A DNA stretch of 33,886 nucleotides from Mucilaginibacter sp. (GCA_028288305.1 JAQBOA010000014.1:1-33886); one strand, 5' to 3'; counted from the first letter of the stretch, positions 16,801-24,903 are shown. Notes: generated by a model not told the origin, from the sequence alone. Program-made: numbers and translations.

Positions 16801-17193
16801 AATCAGCGCACGGCTTCGTTCATCGTGGTCGGCCTGGTTTTTAAGCTGAAGGGTATTGAGAAGTTTGTCGCTAACATCATTAAAATGTTTACCTATAATT
16901 TCGGCAGCTTGCTGATGTGTTAACGATTTACCTAATTTGAGCCAGGCCAAAAGGGGAGGAACAATAAGAAAGCAAATAAGCCCGATATTAAGAAAAATAA
17001 ATAAATAGAAAAGGATGGTACGGAAAGCAGTACTAAAATCACCATAATACTCGCTTACAGTTATCACCACATAGGCTGAAAATAAGCCCGCGCCTAAAAA
17101 AATAATTCCTCTTAAAAAGTTATTGAAGTAATACTTACGAATAAATACGTTTATCTTATCTATTAAGAGTTCAAAATTTTCTGTTGAATTCAT
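13861..17193 (-). CDS. DUF4175 family large membrane-anchored protein
   Basis: This very long protein (about 1,110 residues) has two or three N-terminal transmembrane segments: about residues 25-45 and 55-85, then about 165-185. Beta-sandwich domains with proline-rich strands follow (about 190-530), matching the DUF4175 family of Bacteroidota. From about residue 540 to 1,070 it is extremely rich in glutamine, lysine and glutamate, with runs such as QQQNKSEEDLKK and KQQSVSELAKMQQQLNKN that predict long coiled coils. Function is unknown. An envelope scaffolding role is inferred only from the layout. I chose ATG 17193 over GTG 17202. It heads a unit with the ATPase, ybeY and perhaps the peroxidase. 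Confidence 0.8.
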   Translation of the reverse strand: MNSTENFELLIDKINVFIRKYYFNNFLRGIIFLGAGLFSAYVVITVSEYYGDFSTAFRTILFYLFIFLNIGLICFLIVPPLLAWLKLGKSLTHQQAAEIIGKHFNDVSDKLLNTLQLKNQADHDERSRALIEASINQKIEALKPVSFPSAVNIKENTKYLKWALFPACIICILALAAPSVLTESTKRLIRHNEYFAPVAPFSFIVQNKTLSVVQGDDLKLDLKLEGNKLPADVYLETANNTFKLDKENISRFHYLFTNLQQNTYFKFIGNGFSSARYEIKVNLRPALLHFDVKLNYPAYLHKKNETLTNAGDLTIPAGTIVNWELHTENATSLLFYINGKAITVSPRSPGVFETRERILNNSIYKISPENAFTTHSDSLSYRVNVIADEPPTITVNEKQDSISMKAFYFDGRIQDDHGFTSLAFHYQVSANGNKNNQKSFIKSVKADLSQTQANFFYFWNLKDLGIKPGDQVNYFFEVADNDGVNGPKKVRSPERTLNIPDTKELNNELNAGTQVIKQKMQSAVKIAGQIEHDSQKLNELLLNKNTLSFDEKKQIEDLLQKRHDLDELVKDIQADNKKNLYNRQENQQQDKQLTEKQQLMEQLLDKVVDPKTEEILQKLQEMLKNEQKEGARDELSKMQMDNKSLKKELDRMLELYKKLEFEQKLNQNVDQLNQLSQEQQKLADQSKQQGADPQGLQKEQQKLNQDFQDIKKSLDELQKTNEQAEQKQDFENPKKEEQSIEQQQNKSEEDLKKNSPSKASSSQQQAAKEMKQLADKMQKKEQEGEETQNNVDAQQLRELLKNLINSSFEQEKVMQTIRATNPADPNYGTLAQNQKNIKDNLKTAEDSLYSLSRRVPQIQSTVNNEVSSINNHIDQALGNLGERRTAEATNNQQYAMTSMNNLALMLSDALDQLQNSMNKGKSGKGKGKQQSVSELAKMQQQLNKNMQKAREQMQQQGNQGKSQQNNGNISEQLAKLARQQQIIRNALQKINRDENKDGKGGIGNLDKISQQMEQTEHDLVNRRISEETLKRQEQIQTRLLDADKAEQEREQDQQRESHAGKDIPPGYLKALQEYRELKEKRTEQVRTVPPAINFYYKLKIKSYFDLLNNK

Positions 17194-17353
17194 GCTCCGC
17201 ACTCAATGTTCCTTTAACGCAAAAAGGGCAATATATAATACACTAAAAATTGCAATTGACTTTTATGATATAAAAGTAATAAATACCAACTCAAAAGATT
17301 GTTCATTTTAACTTTTATGACAATAAAACTTCATGAATAAAAATTTTTAGACA

Positions 17354-17361
17354 TACTTTTG
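17354..17361 (+). promoter_or_regulatory. Putative -7 element of the marR-MFS operon
   Basis: TACTTTTG fits TAnnTTTG and lies 33 bases before the marR ATG. No strong TTG was found at the -33 position, so the promoter may be weak or need the operator context next to it. Confidence 0.45.
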
Positions 17362-17388
17362 TAAGGCAAACTTATAAGTTTAACTTAC
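17361..17388. promoter_or_regulatory. Candidate MarR operator (28-bp dyad)
   Basis: AAACTTATAAGTTT (17368-17381) is a perfect 14-bp palindrome. GTAAG (17361-17365) and CTTAC (17384-17388) add symmetric arms about the same centre, so 24 of 28 positions are dyad-symmetric. It starts at the last base of the -7 element and covers the predicted transcript start, 6 bases upstream of marR. That is where an autoregulatory MarR repressor would bind. Confidence 0.6.
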
Positions 17389-17394
17389 TATTAG

Positions 17395-17835
17395 ATGCGT
17401 ATAACTCAAGATATTCAATTTGCTTCAGATTTAAGAGCGGCAGTAGCACGGGTGGTTAAAAAATTACGAAAAGAATCGCCAACTGGTTCACGGCTCTCAC
17501 TTACGGAACGTTCAACAATGGCCTTATTGCATCAGCATGGGGAATTGCTTCCAAGCGAACTTGCAGCAATGGAAATGATCACAAACCAATCAATGTCGCA
17601 GGTATTAAACCATCTTTCCGAATTAGGATATATTGTTCGTACCGGTTCTGAAACGGATAAAAGAAAGGTTAATATTTCCCTTTCGACGGAAGGGGTAAAT
17701 ACATTGTTTCAGTTCCGTCATGAACGGGATGAGTGGCTGGCAAAAGCGATAAGTGAAACTTGCAGCCCCGAAGAGCAGGAGCTGCTCAAAAAAGCAATAA
17801 TCCCCTTAACAAAACTTGTTGATTTTAAAGGATAG
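17395..17835 (+). CDS. MarR-family transcriptional regulator
   Basis: The 146-residue protein has the MarR winged helix: helices around RLSLTERSTMALLHQHGELLPSELA, a recognition helix at about 60-78 (TNQSMSQVLNHLSELGY) and a wing SETDKRKVNISLS with the conserved Asp-x-Arg pattern. It then has a C-terminal dimerisation helix (EEQELLKKAIIPLTKL). It probably represses itself and the MFS exporter 43 bases downstream, responding to a small-molecule ligand not indicated by the sequence. A 28-bp dyad directly before its start is the likely target site. Confidence 0.88.
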   Translation: MRITQDIQFASDLRAAVARVVKKLRKESPTGSRLSLTERSTMALLHQHGELLPSELAAMEMITNQSMSQVLNHLSELGYIVRTGSETDKRKVNISLSTEGVNTLFQFRHERDEWLAKAISETCSPEEQELLKKAIIPLTKLVDFKG

Positions 17836-17878
17836 CAGCTAGATAAAACAAAAGGTAAAAAATAAAGATTAAAAATAT

Positions 17879-19156
17879 ATGACTTTAAATAAAGTAAGGG
17901 AAGTTAGAACATTCAGGGCGTTTAAGAGTCGCAATTACAGGTTATATTTTACAGGGCAGTCTGTCTCATTGATTGGAACCTGGATGCAAAAAACAGCGGT
18001 GAGCTGGGTAATTTATACACTTACCCATTCTACTTTTATGCTGGGGCTTACATTATTCGCCAGCCAGTTTCCTTCTTTTTTATTCTCGCTGATAGGTGGT
18101 GTGATATCAGACAGGTATAACCGTTACAAAGTACTGCTTACTACACAGGTTGCATCATTGATACAAGCTTTGCTGCTGGCCATTTTGATATTAATGAAAC
18201 ATTATTCGGTTTGGGAAATACTTAGCTTGAGTGTTGTACTGGGTATTATAAACGCTTTTGATGTGCCTGCCAGGCAATCATTAGTATATGAAATGGTTGA
18301 TGATAAAAGCGATTTGCCTAACGCCCTTGCTTTAAACTCTTCTATGGTGAATCTGTCACGGATTTTCGGACCGGCGCTTGCAGGAATTGTATTGGAAACG
18401 TTAGGCGACGGCGCATGTTTTTTGCTGAATGCTTTAAGTTTTGTAGCTGTTATTGGCTCGCTTTTAATGATGAGGCTGCCAAAATATCTAAAAAAAGATC
18501 ACACAAAAAATGTATTTGGCGAACTAGGGGAAGGAATGACCTATATTAAACGTAATCCATCAATAGCCTTTGTACTGATCATGCTGGCGCTGATCAGTTT
18601 AATGGTTTTGCCATTTAGTACATTAATACCTTATTATGCAAAAGATGTTTTTAAGGGAACAGCATCAACTTTTGGCGTTATAGACAGTTTTATAGGATTG
18701 GGTGCATTTTCCGGAGCCATATTCCTTGCTTCCCAAAAGACGGGGGCAAATTTGAAAAAGATATTATTCATAAATACTCTTGTTTTTGGCGCCGGTCTTA
18801 TCCTGTTTTCACATGAAACGGTTTACCCGCTTGCTCTTGTGTTTGTAACTATTGCAGGTTTTGGTATGATGTCGCAAATTACAGTAAGCAATACCCTCAT
18901 CCAAACCACAGTTGCTCCTGAAATGCGCGGAAGGGTGATCAGTTATTATGCGATGGCTTTTTTCGGCATGCAGCCATTAGGGGGCTTATTGGTTGGTGCA
19001 ATATCAAGGTGGGTTGGAACAACCGATACACTTATGGGCGAAGGTATAGCGGCATTATTAATTGGATTATTGCACTGGCGTTACCTGCATAGAGAAAAGC
19101 TTAAACAACAACAAGAACTTGTGGCAGTTGATGAACCGAATTTACAGGTAATATAA
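17879..19156 (+). CDS. MFS transporter (MFS_3/EntS-like exporter)
   Basis: The 425-residue integral membrane protein has about 10-12 hydrophobic helices. It opens FRAFKSRNYRLYFTGQSVS and LIGTWMQKTAVSWVIYTLT, typical of the MFS_3 group that includes the EntS-like exporters. The loop 2-3 motif GGVISDRYNRYKV fits MFS motif A, and FDVPARQSLVYEMV and LNSSMVNLSRIFGPALAG are further family blocks. The substrate is not readable, but control by a MarR gene directly upstream suggests drug, toxic compound or siderophore efflux. It is the second gene of that operon. Confidence 0.85.
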   Translation: MTLNKVREVRTFRAFKSRNYRLYFTGQSVSLIGTWMQKTAVSWVIYTLTHSTFMLGLTLFASQFPSFLFSLIGGVISDRYNRYKVLLTTQVASLIQALLLAILILMKHYSVWEILSLSVVLGIINAFDVPARQSLVYEMVDDKSDLPNALALNSSMVNLSRIFGPALAGIVLETLGDGACFLLNALSFVAVIGSLLMMRLPKYLKKDHTKNVFGELGEGMTYIKRNPSIAFVLIMLALISLMVLPFSTLIPYYAKDVFKGTASTFGVIDSFIGLGAFSGAIFLASQKTGANLKKILFINTLVFGAGLILFSHETVYPLALVFVTIAGFGMMSQITVSNTLIQTTVAPEMRGRVISYYAMAFFGMQPLGGLLVGAISRWVGTTDTLMGEGIAALLIGLLHWRYLHREKLKQQQELVAVDEPNLQVI

Positions 19157-19276
19157 TATCGCTTCGTTAACATAAATACGCGCATCAACACTGTTTTTGG
19201 ATGAAAATTAAATTGACCTATTAGCCACATTCGGATGAAACAAATATTCTAATAATCAGTTAATTAAAAAACAGAA

Positions 19277-19468
19277 ATGGATATACCTAACGATTTTTTT
19301 GACAAATTACAGTCTGAATTACCCAATGTAGAAACATTTGATGGAGATTTCTTCATAAAAAATTTTGAATATAAAAACCAGCGTTTTGCTATATACTTTT
19401 ATAAAGTAAGGGATTATGGCCCGTATTTTTGGATATGCAACCCATTCCAAATTCACGAACGTATTTAA
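19277..19468 (+). CDS. Small hypothetical protein, 63 residues
   Basis: I do not recognise this family. It is aromatic-rich (KNQRFAIYFYKVRDYGPYFWICNPF) with no signal peptide or obvious membrane helix. It sits alone between the MFS and O-methyltransferase genes, with 120 and 144 bases on either side. The balanced composition and Phe/Tyr-rich core look more like a real small cytoplasmic protein than chance, but support is limited. Confidence 0.4.
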   Translation: MDIPNDFFDKLQSELPNVETFDGDFFIKNFEYKNQRFAIYFYKVRDYGPYFWICNPFQIHERI

Positions 19469-19600
19469 CCTTTCCATTTGAGCTTAATAACAAGCGGCTT
19501 TGTTAACTGTATAAAAATGATTTTAATGACCATGATATTGCCTTTAAAGCATAAAATTTTCTCACCATTTACTTAAAAACAGCATTTATTTCAAAATTCT

Positions 19601-19608
19601 TACATTTG
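19601..19608 (+). promoter_or_regulatory. Putative -7 element directly before the O-methyltransferase ATG
   Basis: TACATTTG matches TAnnTTTG and ends only 4 bases before the ATG at 19613. If used, the transcript would start at or near the first codon, giving a leaderless mRNA. No -33 element was clear. Confidence 0.4.
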
Positions 19609-19612
19609 CGCC

Positions 19613-20251
19613 ATGGAAATTCTACCCCATGGCCTTCAGGCCTATTTAGAGAATCATTGCGACCCTGAACCTGAATTGCTTCAGGCCATAAACAGGGAAA
19701 CATATCTAAAGGTACTGAAACCTAATATGTTATCTGGCTACTATCAAGGCAGGTTGCTTAGTTTTTTAAGTAAAATGATGCAGCCCGAACGGATTTTAGA
19801 AATAGGCACATTTACAGGTTATGCTACCATTTGCCTTGCCGAAGGACTATCAGAAAATGGCGAAATACACACTATTGAGGTTAACCGTGAACTGGAAGAA
19901 ATGCTCAATTCACATTTTAAATCAACAAATGTTGGGAAAAAAATAAAGCTTCATTTTGGCCAGGCAGAACAAATAATAAACGATTTTCCGTATAAAAACT
20001 TCGATATTGTATTTATAGATGCGGATAAAAAAAATAATTATACTTACTTTAGTTTGGCCTTTGACAAGTTAAGGACGGGAGGATTAATAATTATTGATAA
20101 TGTTTTGTGGAAAGGAAAAGTGTATGGCCCTGAAAATGGCCCTGATACACAAGCAATTCGCAAACTAAATGATCAGATCGCTGCTGACGAACGGGTTGAG
20201 AAATTAATACTTCCGGTTCGTGATGGGTTGCTGATCATAAGAAAAAAATAA
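19613..20251 (+). CDS. Class I SAM-dependent O-methyltransferase (caffeoyl-CoA OMT-like)
   Basis: The 212-residue enzyme matches the cation-dependent O-methyltransferase family (COMT/CCoAOMT type). SAM-binding motif I is ILEIGTFTGYATICLAE. The metal-binding and catalytic blocks are VFIDADKKNNY and IIDNVLWKGKV, and the C-terminus is PVRDGLLIIRKK. The N-terminal RETYLKVLKPNMLSGYYQGRLL stretch is the usual opening of this family in Bacteroidota, supporting ATG 19613. The natural substrate, presumably a catechol-like or other hydroxyl compound, is unknown. The downstream glucosaminidase gene starts only 3 bases after its stop, so they are probably cotranscribed although unrelated in function. Confidence 0.9.
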   Translation: MEILPHGLQAYLENHCDPEPELLQAINRETYLKVLKPNMLSGYYQGRLLSFLSKMMQPERILEIGTFTGYATICLAEGLSENGEIHTIEVNRELEEMLNSHFKSTNVGKKIKLHFGQAEQIINDFPYKNFDIVFIDADKKNNYTYFSLAFDKLRTGGLIIIDNVLWKGKVYGPENGPDTQAIRKLNDQIAADERVEKLILPVRDGLLIIRKK

Positions 20252-20254
20252 ATT

Positions 20255-20785
20255 ATGAAGAAACTCTATTGTTTTACACTATTGCTGGCTTCGTCACTCT
20301 TCGCGTCAGCACAAAAAAACACACCAACAGGTTATATTGAAAAATTTAAAGGCGATGCAATTCGCATTATGCATGAAACCGGTGTGCCTGCAAGTATTGT
20401 TTTAGGCGTTGCTATGCATGAGTCGGCCTGCGGAAACAGTATTCTTGCCAAAAATTTAAATAATCAATTTGGTGTTAAAGGAAATAGCCGCATTGTTTAT
20501 TATAGGAATAATAAAAAAGTAAAAACCTTGTACAAACGTTATGAGTGTGTATATGATTCTTTCCAGGACTTTGCAAGAATTATGACTGAGCGCAGCGAAT
20601 TTAGCGGCCTTATTGAAAACCTTAGTCATTTTGATTATGACCATTGGGCTCATGGCATACAAAATCATGGATATGCAAGTGACCCCAAATGGGCAAAAGG
20701 TGTATTGAGAATTATTAAAAAGTACCAGCTATACAATTTTGATGAAATCCCGGATGATCAAACTAAAATAGCGCAAAATAATTAG
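20255..20785 (+). CDS. Secreted glucosaminidase-domain protein (GH73-like)
   Basis: This 176-residue protein has a signal peptide (KKLYCFTLLLASSLFASAQ) and then a single glucosaminidase domain. It presumably cleaves peptidoglycan glycans in the periplasm. The catalytic glutamate is probably Glu56 in HESACGNS, the GH73 E-S-x-x-G-x-S motif, and NNQFGVKG, YKRYECVYDSFQDFARIM and HGYASDPKWAKGVLRII are the remaining family blocks. It ends after the catalytic domain, with no LysM. The next gene encodes a larger homologue of the same domain. Confidence 0.87.
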   Translation: MKKLYCFTLLLASSLFASAQKNTPTGYIEKFKGDAIRIMHETGVPASIVLGVAMHESACGNSILAKNLNNQFGVKGNSRIVYYRNNKKVKTLYKRYECVYDSFQDFARIMTERSEFSGLIENLSHFDYDHWAHGIQNHGYASDPKWAKGVLRIIKKYQLYNFDEIPDDQTKIAQNN

Positions 20786-20878
20786 GGCTTCTGTTAATAA
20801 TTTTATTGTAGATTGATTTTAATTAATAACAATATCATAAACTGTCCACATTCAACAGGCAGTCATTATAATATATTC

Positions 20879-20886
20879 TAATTTTG
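20879..20886 (+). promoter_or_regulatory. Putative -7 element of the LysM glucosaminidase gene
   Basis: TAATTTTG fits TAnnTTTG and lies 13 bases before ATG 20900. No TTG at the -33 position. It suggests the second glucosaminidase gene has its own promoter rather than only reading through from the first. Confidence 0.35.
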
Positions 20887-20899
20887 GCTTTATTGATCT

Positions 20900-21754
20900 A
20901 TGTCATTAATCAGAAATATTATAATGCAAAAAACCGGATTATTATTTGTTGCAATAGTTTTGTTCTGCTCTTGCGCTGCTGGTAAAAAAACTATTTCAAA
21001 CCGTCAGGTCAGGCAAAACAATCAAAATATAAAAGAGGAAAACAGAGCCGCGATTGCCGCTTATACCCCGTTTACATCATTGCAATACATTGACAGGTTT
21101 AAAGCGATTGCCATACAGGAAATGAATTTATATGGCATACCTGCAAGTATTACCCTAGCCCAGGGCCTTTTTGAATCGGGTAGTGGAAATGGAGAGCTTG
21201 CGCGGGTTGCCAATAACCATTTTGGTATTAAATGTACCAGCGACTGGAAAGGAAAGAGTTATTATAAAGATGATGATAATGTAAACGATTGCTTTAGGGT
21301 TTATGATAATCCTGAAGATTCATTTCGCGATCATTCGATGTTTTTAAAACGGAAAAATTATACCAGGCTTTTTGAACTGGATAAAAATGACTATAAAGGA
21401 TGGGCTTATGGTTTAAAGCAAGCGGGATACGCTACAAATCCAAATTATCCCACCTTATTAATCGGTATTATACAAAAATATAAACTCGATCAATATGACA
21501 GCCCTGAAGGAGAAATCCAGAAAATAAAACGTATTGACCGCGTTTTTACGGAAATAGACAAAAACGCAGATAGTGCCCAAAAGGACTCTGTAAATCAAGA
21601 TGCCACAAATAGCAAAATTTATATTGTAAAACAAGGCGATACACTATATAATATATCCAAACGTTTTGGACTTACCGTTGATGATCTGAAAACATTAAAT
21701 AGCCTGGCTGATAACTATATTAAAATAGGCCAAAAACTATTTGTAGCTAAATAG
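20900..21754 (+). CDS. Lipoprotein glucosaminidase with C-terminal LysM domain (GH73-like)
   Basis: This 284-residue envelope hydrolase has a hydrophobic signal ending LFCSC, so it is probably a lipoprotein. A glucosaminidase domain (about residues 60-200) has catalytic Glu92 in FESGSGNG, then NNHFGIKC, YDNPEDSFRDHSMFL and AGYATNPNYPTLLIGII. A LysM peptidoglycan-binding domain follows (YIVKQGDTLYNISKRFG, about 237-283). The domain is paralogous to that of the gene before it, sharing YI(D/E)xF and GIPASI. An internal ATG at 20924 would also give a good signal peptide and is a possible start. Confidence 0.9.
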   Translation: MSLIRNIIMQKTGLLFVAIVLFCSCAAGKKTISNRQVRQNNQNIKEENRAAIAAYTPFTSLQYIDRFKAIAIQEMNLYGIPASITLAQGLFESGSGNGELARVANNHFGIKCTSDWKGKSYYKDDDNVNDCFRVYDNPEDSFRDHSMFLKRKNYTRLFELDKNDYKGWAYGLKQAGYATNPNYPTLLIGIIQKYKLDQYDSPEGEIQKIKRIDRVFTEIDKNADSAQKDSVNQDATNSKIYIVKQGDTLYNISKRFGLTVDDLKTLNSLADNYIKIGQKLFVAK

Positions 21755-21816
21755 GGTTGTTAATGATTGTTAAATAACATGTTAAAGATTGGTCAAACGT
21801 TTAGTTTTATCCCGGA

Positions 21817-22554
21817 ATGAAAGTTCGAATCTTTTTATGTCTGTTAATAATATCTGCTAAGTGTTTTTCTCAAGAAAAGGTTGTTACCGGAATTGTGTTT
21901 GATAAGGAAAGTAAGGACCGGATAGCAAGTGTAAGCGTTCGGAATACCACCACCGGCCTTTCAGTTTATAATAATTTGAAAGGCGAATTTAAAATTAATG
22001 CCCAGGCAGGCGATCAATTGGTTTTTGTAAGGCAAGAATATCATTCTGATACTATTAAAGTACAAAGTAATATTTCATTGGCCATTTATATGACCCGTTT
22101 AGCTATCCAACTTAAAGAGGTTACCGTTCATGATACCTTGCAGGATCCCGACAAGCGCCTGGAAGCAACAAAGCAAGATTTCACTAAAATTTATGGCTCA
22201 TTAGCTTACCGCGATTTTTTAAGCACACCCTCTAGTGGAGGTGCAGGATTGAGTATTGATGCAATATTTAATTCTTTAAGCCGTAGCGGACGAAATGCTG
22301 AGCGCTTACAACAAATAATAGAAAGGGATTACCAGCAGAACGTGATTGATTACCGCTTTAACAGAACATTTGTTGGTAATATTACCGGGTTAAAAGGCGA
22401 AAAATTAACTTCTTTTATGTTTCGGTACAGGCCGGGTTATTACATAGCAAAAACTGCCAGCGATTATGAGTTTATTTCGATGATACATAATAACTTGAGA
22501 AGATTTTTAAAAAATTCGCGAACATATTCTTTGCCTCCGTTAAAAAGTAAGTGA
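21817..22554 (+). CDS. Exported CarboxypepD_reg-like domain protein
   Basis: The 245-residue protein begins with a signal peptide (KVRIFLCLLIISAKCFSQ) followed by a carboxypeptidase regulatory-like beta sandwich (about 22-100). Its family pattern is VTGIVFDKESKDRIASVSVRNTTTG and GEFKINAQAGDQLVF. The rest (about 100-245) is alpha-rich and polar with no catalytic motif recognised. Such N-terminal domains are common in outer-membrane and secreted Bacteroidota proteins, but no TonB-dependent barrel is attached here. Its 3' end is 10 bases from the opposite-strand DUF5916 gene. Confidence 0.8.
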   Translation: MKVRIFLCLLIISAKCFSQEKVVTGIVFDKESKDRIASVSVRNTTTGLSVYNNLKGEFKINAQAGDQLVFVRQEYHSDTIKVQSNISLAIYMTRLAIQLKEVTVHDTLQDPDKRLEATKQDFTKIYGSLAYRDFLSTPSSGGAGLSIDAIFNSLSRSGRNAERLQQIIERDYQQNVIDYRFNRTFVGNITGLKGEKLTSFMFRYRPGYYIAKTASDYEFISMIHNNLRRFLKNSRTYSLPPLKSK

Positions 22555-22564
22555 TCAAGGTAAA

Positions 22565-24784
22565 CTAAAACTGTTGAAGATAACTTATTTTTGCAATTAT
22601 ATGATCCTCCGCCTGTGTTTGTATAACCATGTTGTTAATAACGCTATTTACACCCCGGTTATAAATAATGTAAACGTATGAAAGCGGCAAAAACTCCCAC
22701 GAAAGGCGAATATTATAATTGTCGGCGTTGTTAAGCGAATTTTTTTGATAAAGAGCAGTAAGCTGTAAACGCGGGTTTAATGCAAAACGTGCCATTAAAA
22801 TATATAAGTTAACGGAGGTTGTTGTTTTTTGCTCCCCAACACCTTCAAAATGATTGCGGTTAAATTCACCTGTTAATGATATGTACGGAATGGGCGCAAA
22901 TTGTAATTTATAATCTCCTGAATTTAACCGACCATTGAAATAGGTTCCTGTTTGGTAGGAGCCGAACAGATTTATAATTTTTGAAGGGTCGGTTGTGAAG
23001 TAAATAATTTGCTCTAAATAACTATAATCGCCAGGGGCTATAGTTACGCCAAGCGGCTGAAAAGCTTCGGTTAAATGCTGGCGAACCGGGGTTATATTAT
23101 AACCAAAAAATGCACCGCTTTTAAAATTCAGCCATATTGGCCATACCGGCAGATCCATTTCTGCAAATTTACCCGTTGACGCAGTATAATAAAGTTCGGG
23201 AAGAAACCCTGGCTCAAAGGCAAGAAGCACATTTTTAAAGGGCAAAAGTTTTCCGCGATAATAGTAATTCATACCGGGTGTGGTTCCAATAACATCCTTG
23301 CGGGATACAAAGCCCATCTGAGGGTCAAAATTTTTGGAAATAACGGATTCTGTCCACCAGATTTTATAATGATTAGTAGTATTATAATATTGAACAATTC
23401 CTCCAAAACCCTGTTTGCCGGTATTGGTAGTATAGGCATGTGTAAAGATGGCGTTCACAGAATTGGATTCCCCGAGGCGGAAAAAGCCATCGGCCGTTGT
23501 TTCAATGTTTGATCCTCCGGGTTGATTTTTGATACTGACGAGGCCGCCAATACGGTTTTGATCTCCAAAATTTTCAGAAGCCCGTCCTACAAAAAAATTA
23601 GTGCCTGGCAAGTTATTATTGCTGCCTTGTCTGATACCAATAGCTCCAAAATTCAATTTAGATGAACGATAAACAAACCTACCACCGCCGATAATCGGTA
23701 TCGGTGTTCCATTGGTATCTAACCCAATAGAACGGCTAAAAAATGGCTGATATCTCATAGAACCACCCGCGCCATCAGGGGTTGGACCTACACCCACGCC
23801 AAACAAAGAGGCGTTTTCCAGGAAAAATTGCCGTTTTTCAGGGAAAAAGACCGAAAGCCGGGTAATGTTATTTACCTGGATATCAGCATCCGCTTGTGCA
23901 AAATCAGTATTGGCAGTAAGATCAAGAACAGCGTTTGAATTTATGGCCCATTTTAAATCGCCACCCACTTTTGCTGTAGTATTTTGGGGTGTTTGTGTAG
24001 TGCCAAAGTTCGAGTAATGATTGTATGAAGTTAAAAAATAAGGCACAACCTGGATATTAGTGGCGGGAGTGGGAGGCCGCAAATTGGTTAATACGCCGGC
24101 ATAATCCATATGTGTAGCGCTAAACACACGGGGAAACGGCGAAAATGCGCTGATTTCATTCGTCAGTCGCCTGTTACGATAAATATTAAAGCCCCAGCTT
24201 TGTATAGAGTCGGCGGTTTGCGGATACCTCAGTGTTTTCCAGGGTATTGCAATTTCAGCTACCCACCCTGAATCTTTCCTGGTAGTGCGTACGGTCCAAA
24301 GGCCATTCCAGTCAATATCATAATAAAGATCATCAAACGATAACAGGTCGCGCTGTACCCCATAGGCATTTGTAGCAAAAACAATAGCGTTACGTTTATC
24401 GTTAAAAGCATCGAACGACAGGCTTACAAGGTCGTGTTTAGTGTAGTCAAAATCCCGGATAAAATCAGTAGCCCTTATCGCCGTTTTACCTAAAGGATCT
24501 TTAGATATAATGCCGAAATATAAATACTTCTGGTTATATAAAACCTTAACCTGTGTTTCATAATTGGGCGCTTTACCCTGGTATGGCTCAACCTGGATAA
24601 AGGAAGATGATACGCTGGCCAGGTTCCATTCAGGCTCATTGAGTACCCCATCAATAGTTAATGAGGTTGAAATTCTTACTGCTTTTAATTGTCTTCTTAC
24701 GGAATCGGGCTTAAAAAATTTTACGTCCTGAGCAAAGGTGTACGAGAATAGAAATAACAATAGGAAAGGTAATTTTTTAATCAT
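22565..24784 (-). CDS. DUF5916 domain protein with CBM9-like N-terminal domain (outer-membrane beta-barrel type)
   Basis: The 739-residue protein has a signal peptide (KKLPFLLLFLFSYTFAQ) and a carbohydrate-binding family 9-like domain (about 35-230) beginning TSLTIDGVLNEPEWNLASVSS and containing YLYFGIISKDPLGK. A long DUF5916 region follows, with FFPEKRQFFLENASLFGVG. The rest is rich in alternating Tyr/Phe strands ending LSWEFLPLSYVYIIYNRG, suggesting an outer-membrane barrel. Function is unknown; carbohydrate binding is only a family-level hint. It is divergent from the DUF3078 gene. Confidence 0.85.
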   Translation of the reverse strand: MIKKLPFLLLFLFSYTFAQDVKFFKPDSVRRQLKAVRISTSLTIDGVLNEPEWNLASVSSSFIQVEPYQGKAPNYETQVKVLYNQKYLYFGIISKDPLGKTAIRATDFIRDFDYTKHDLVSLSFDAFNDKRNAIVFATNAYGVQRDLLSFDDLYYDIDWNGLWTVRTTRKDSGWVAEIAIPWKTLRYPQTADSIQSWGFNIYRNRRLTNEISAFSPFPRVFSATHMDYAGVLTNLRPPTPATNIQVVPYFLTSYNHYSNFGTTQTPQNTTAKVGGDLKWAINSNAVLDLTANTDFAQADADIQVNNITRLSVFFPEKRQFFLENASLFGVGVGPTPDGAGGSMRYQPFFSRSIGLDTNGTPIPIIGGGRFVYRSSKLNFGAIGIRQGSNNNLPGTNFFVGRASENFGDQNRIGGLVSIKNQPGGSNIETTADGFFRLGESNSVNAIFTHAYTTNTGKQGFGGIVQYYNTTNHYKIWWTESVISKNFDPQMGFVSRKDVIGTTPGMNYYYRGKLLPFKNVLLAFEPGFLPELYYTASTGKFAEMDLPVWPIWLNFKSGAFFGYNITPVRQHLTEAFQPLGVTIAPGDYSYLEQIIYFTTDPSKIINLFGSYQTGTYFNGRLNSGDYKLQFAPIPYISLTGEFNRNHFEGVGEQKTTTSVNLYILMARFALNPRLQLTALYQKNSLNNADNYNIRLSWEFLPLSYVYIIYNRGVNSVINNMVIQTQAEDHIIAKISYLQQF

Positions 24785-24809
24785 AGGTAATTGGTCAGAT
24801 AGGGGAGGT

Positions 24810-24838
24810 CAAAAGTATAATAAATTCTTAAGCACAAA
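24810..24838 (-). promoter_or_regulatory. Putative promoter of the DUF5916 gene
   Basis: On the minus strand TACTTTTG (24817-24810) matches TAnnTTTG, and TTTG (24838-24835) sits 17 bases upstream, within the usual spacing. The leader would be about 20 bases. Confidence 0.5.
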
Positions 24839-24903
24839 AAGCACTCATTAAAGTATATCGTATTTTTTTATATTCTACATCATGGTTTATATAACTTATA
24901 TAA

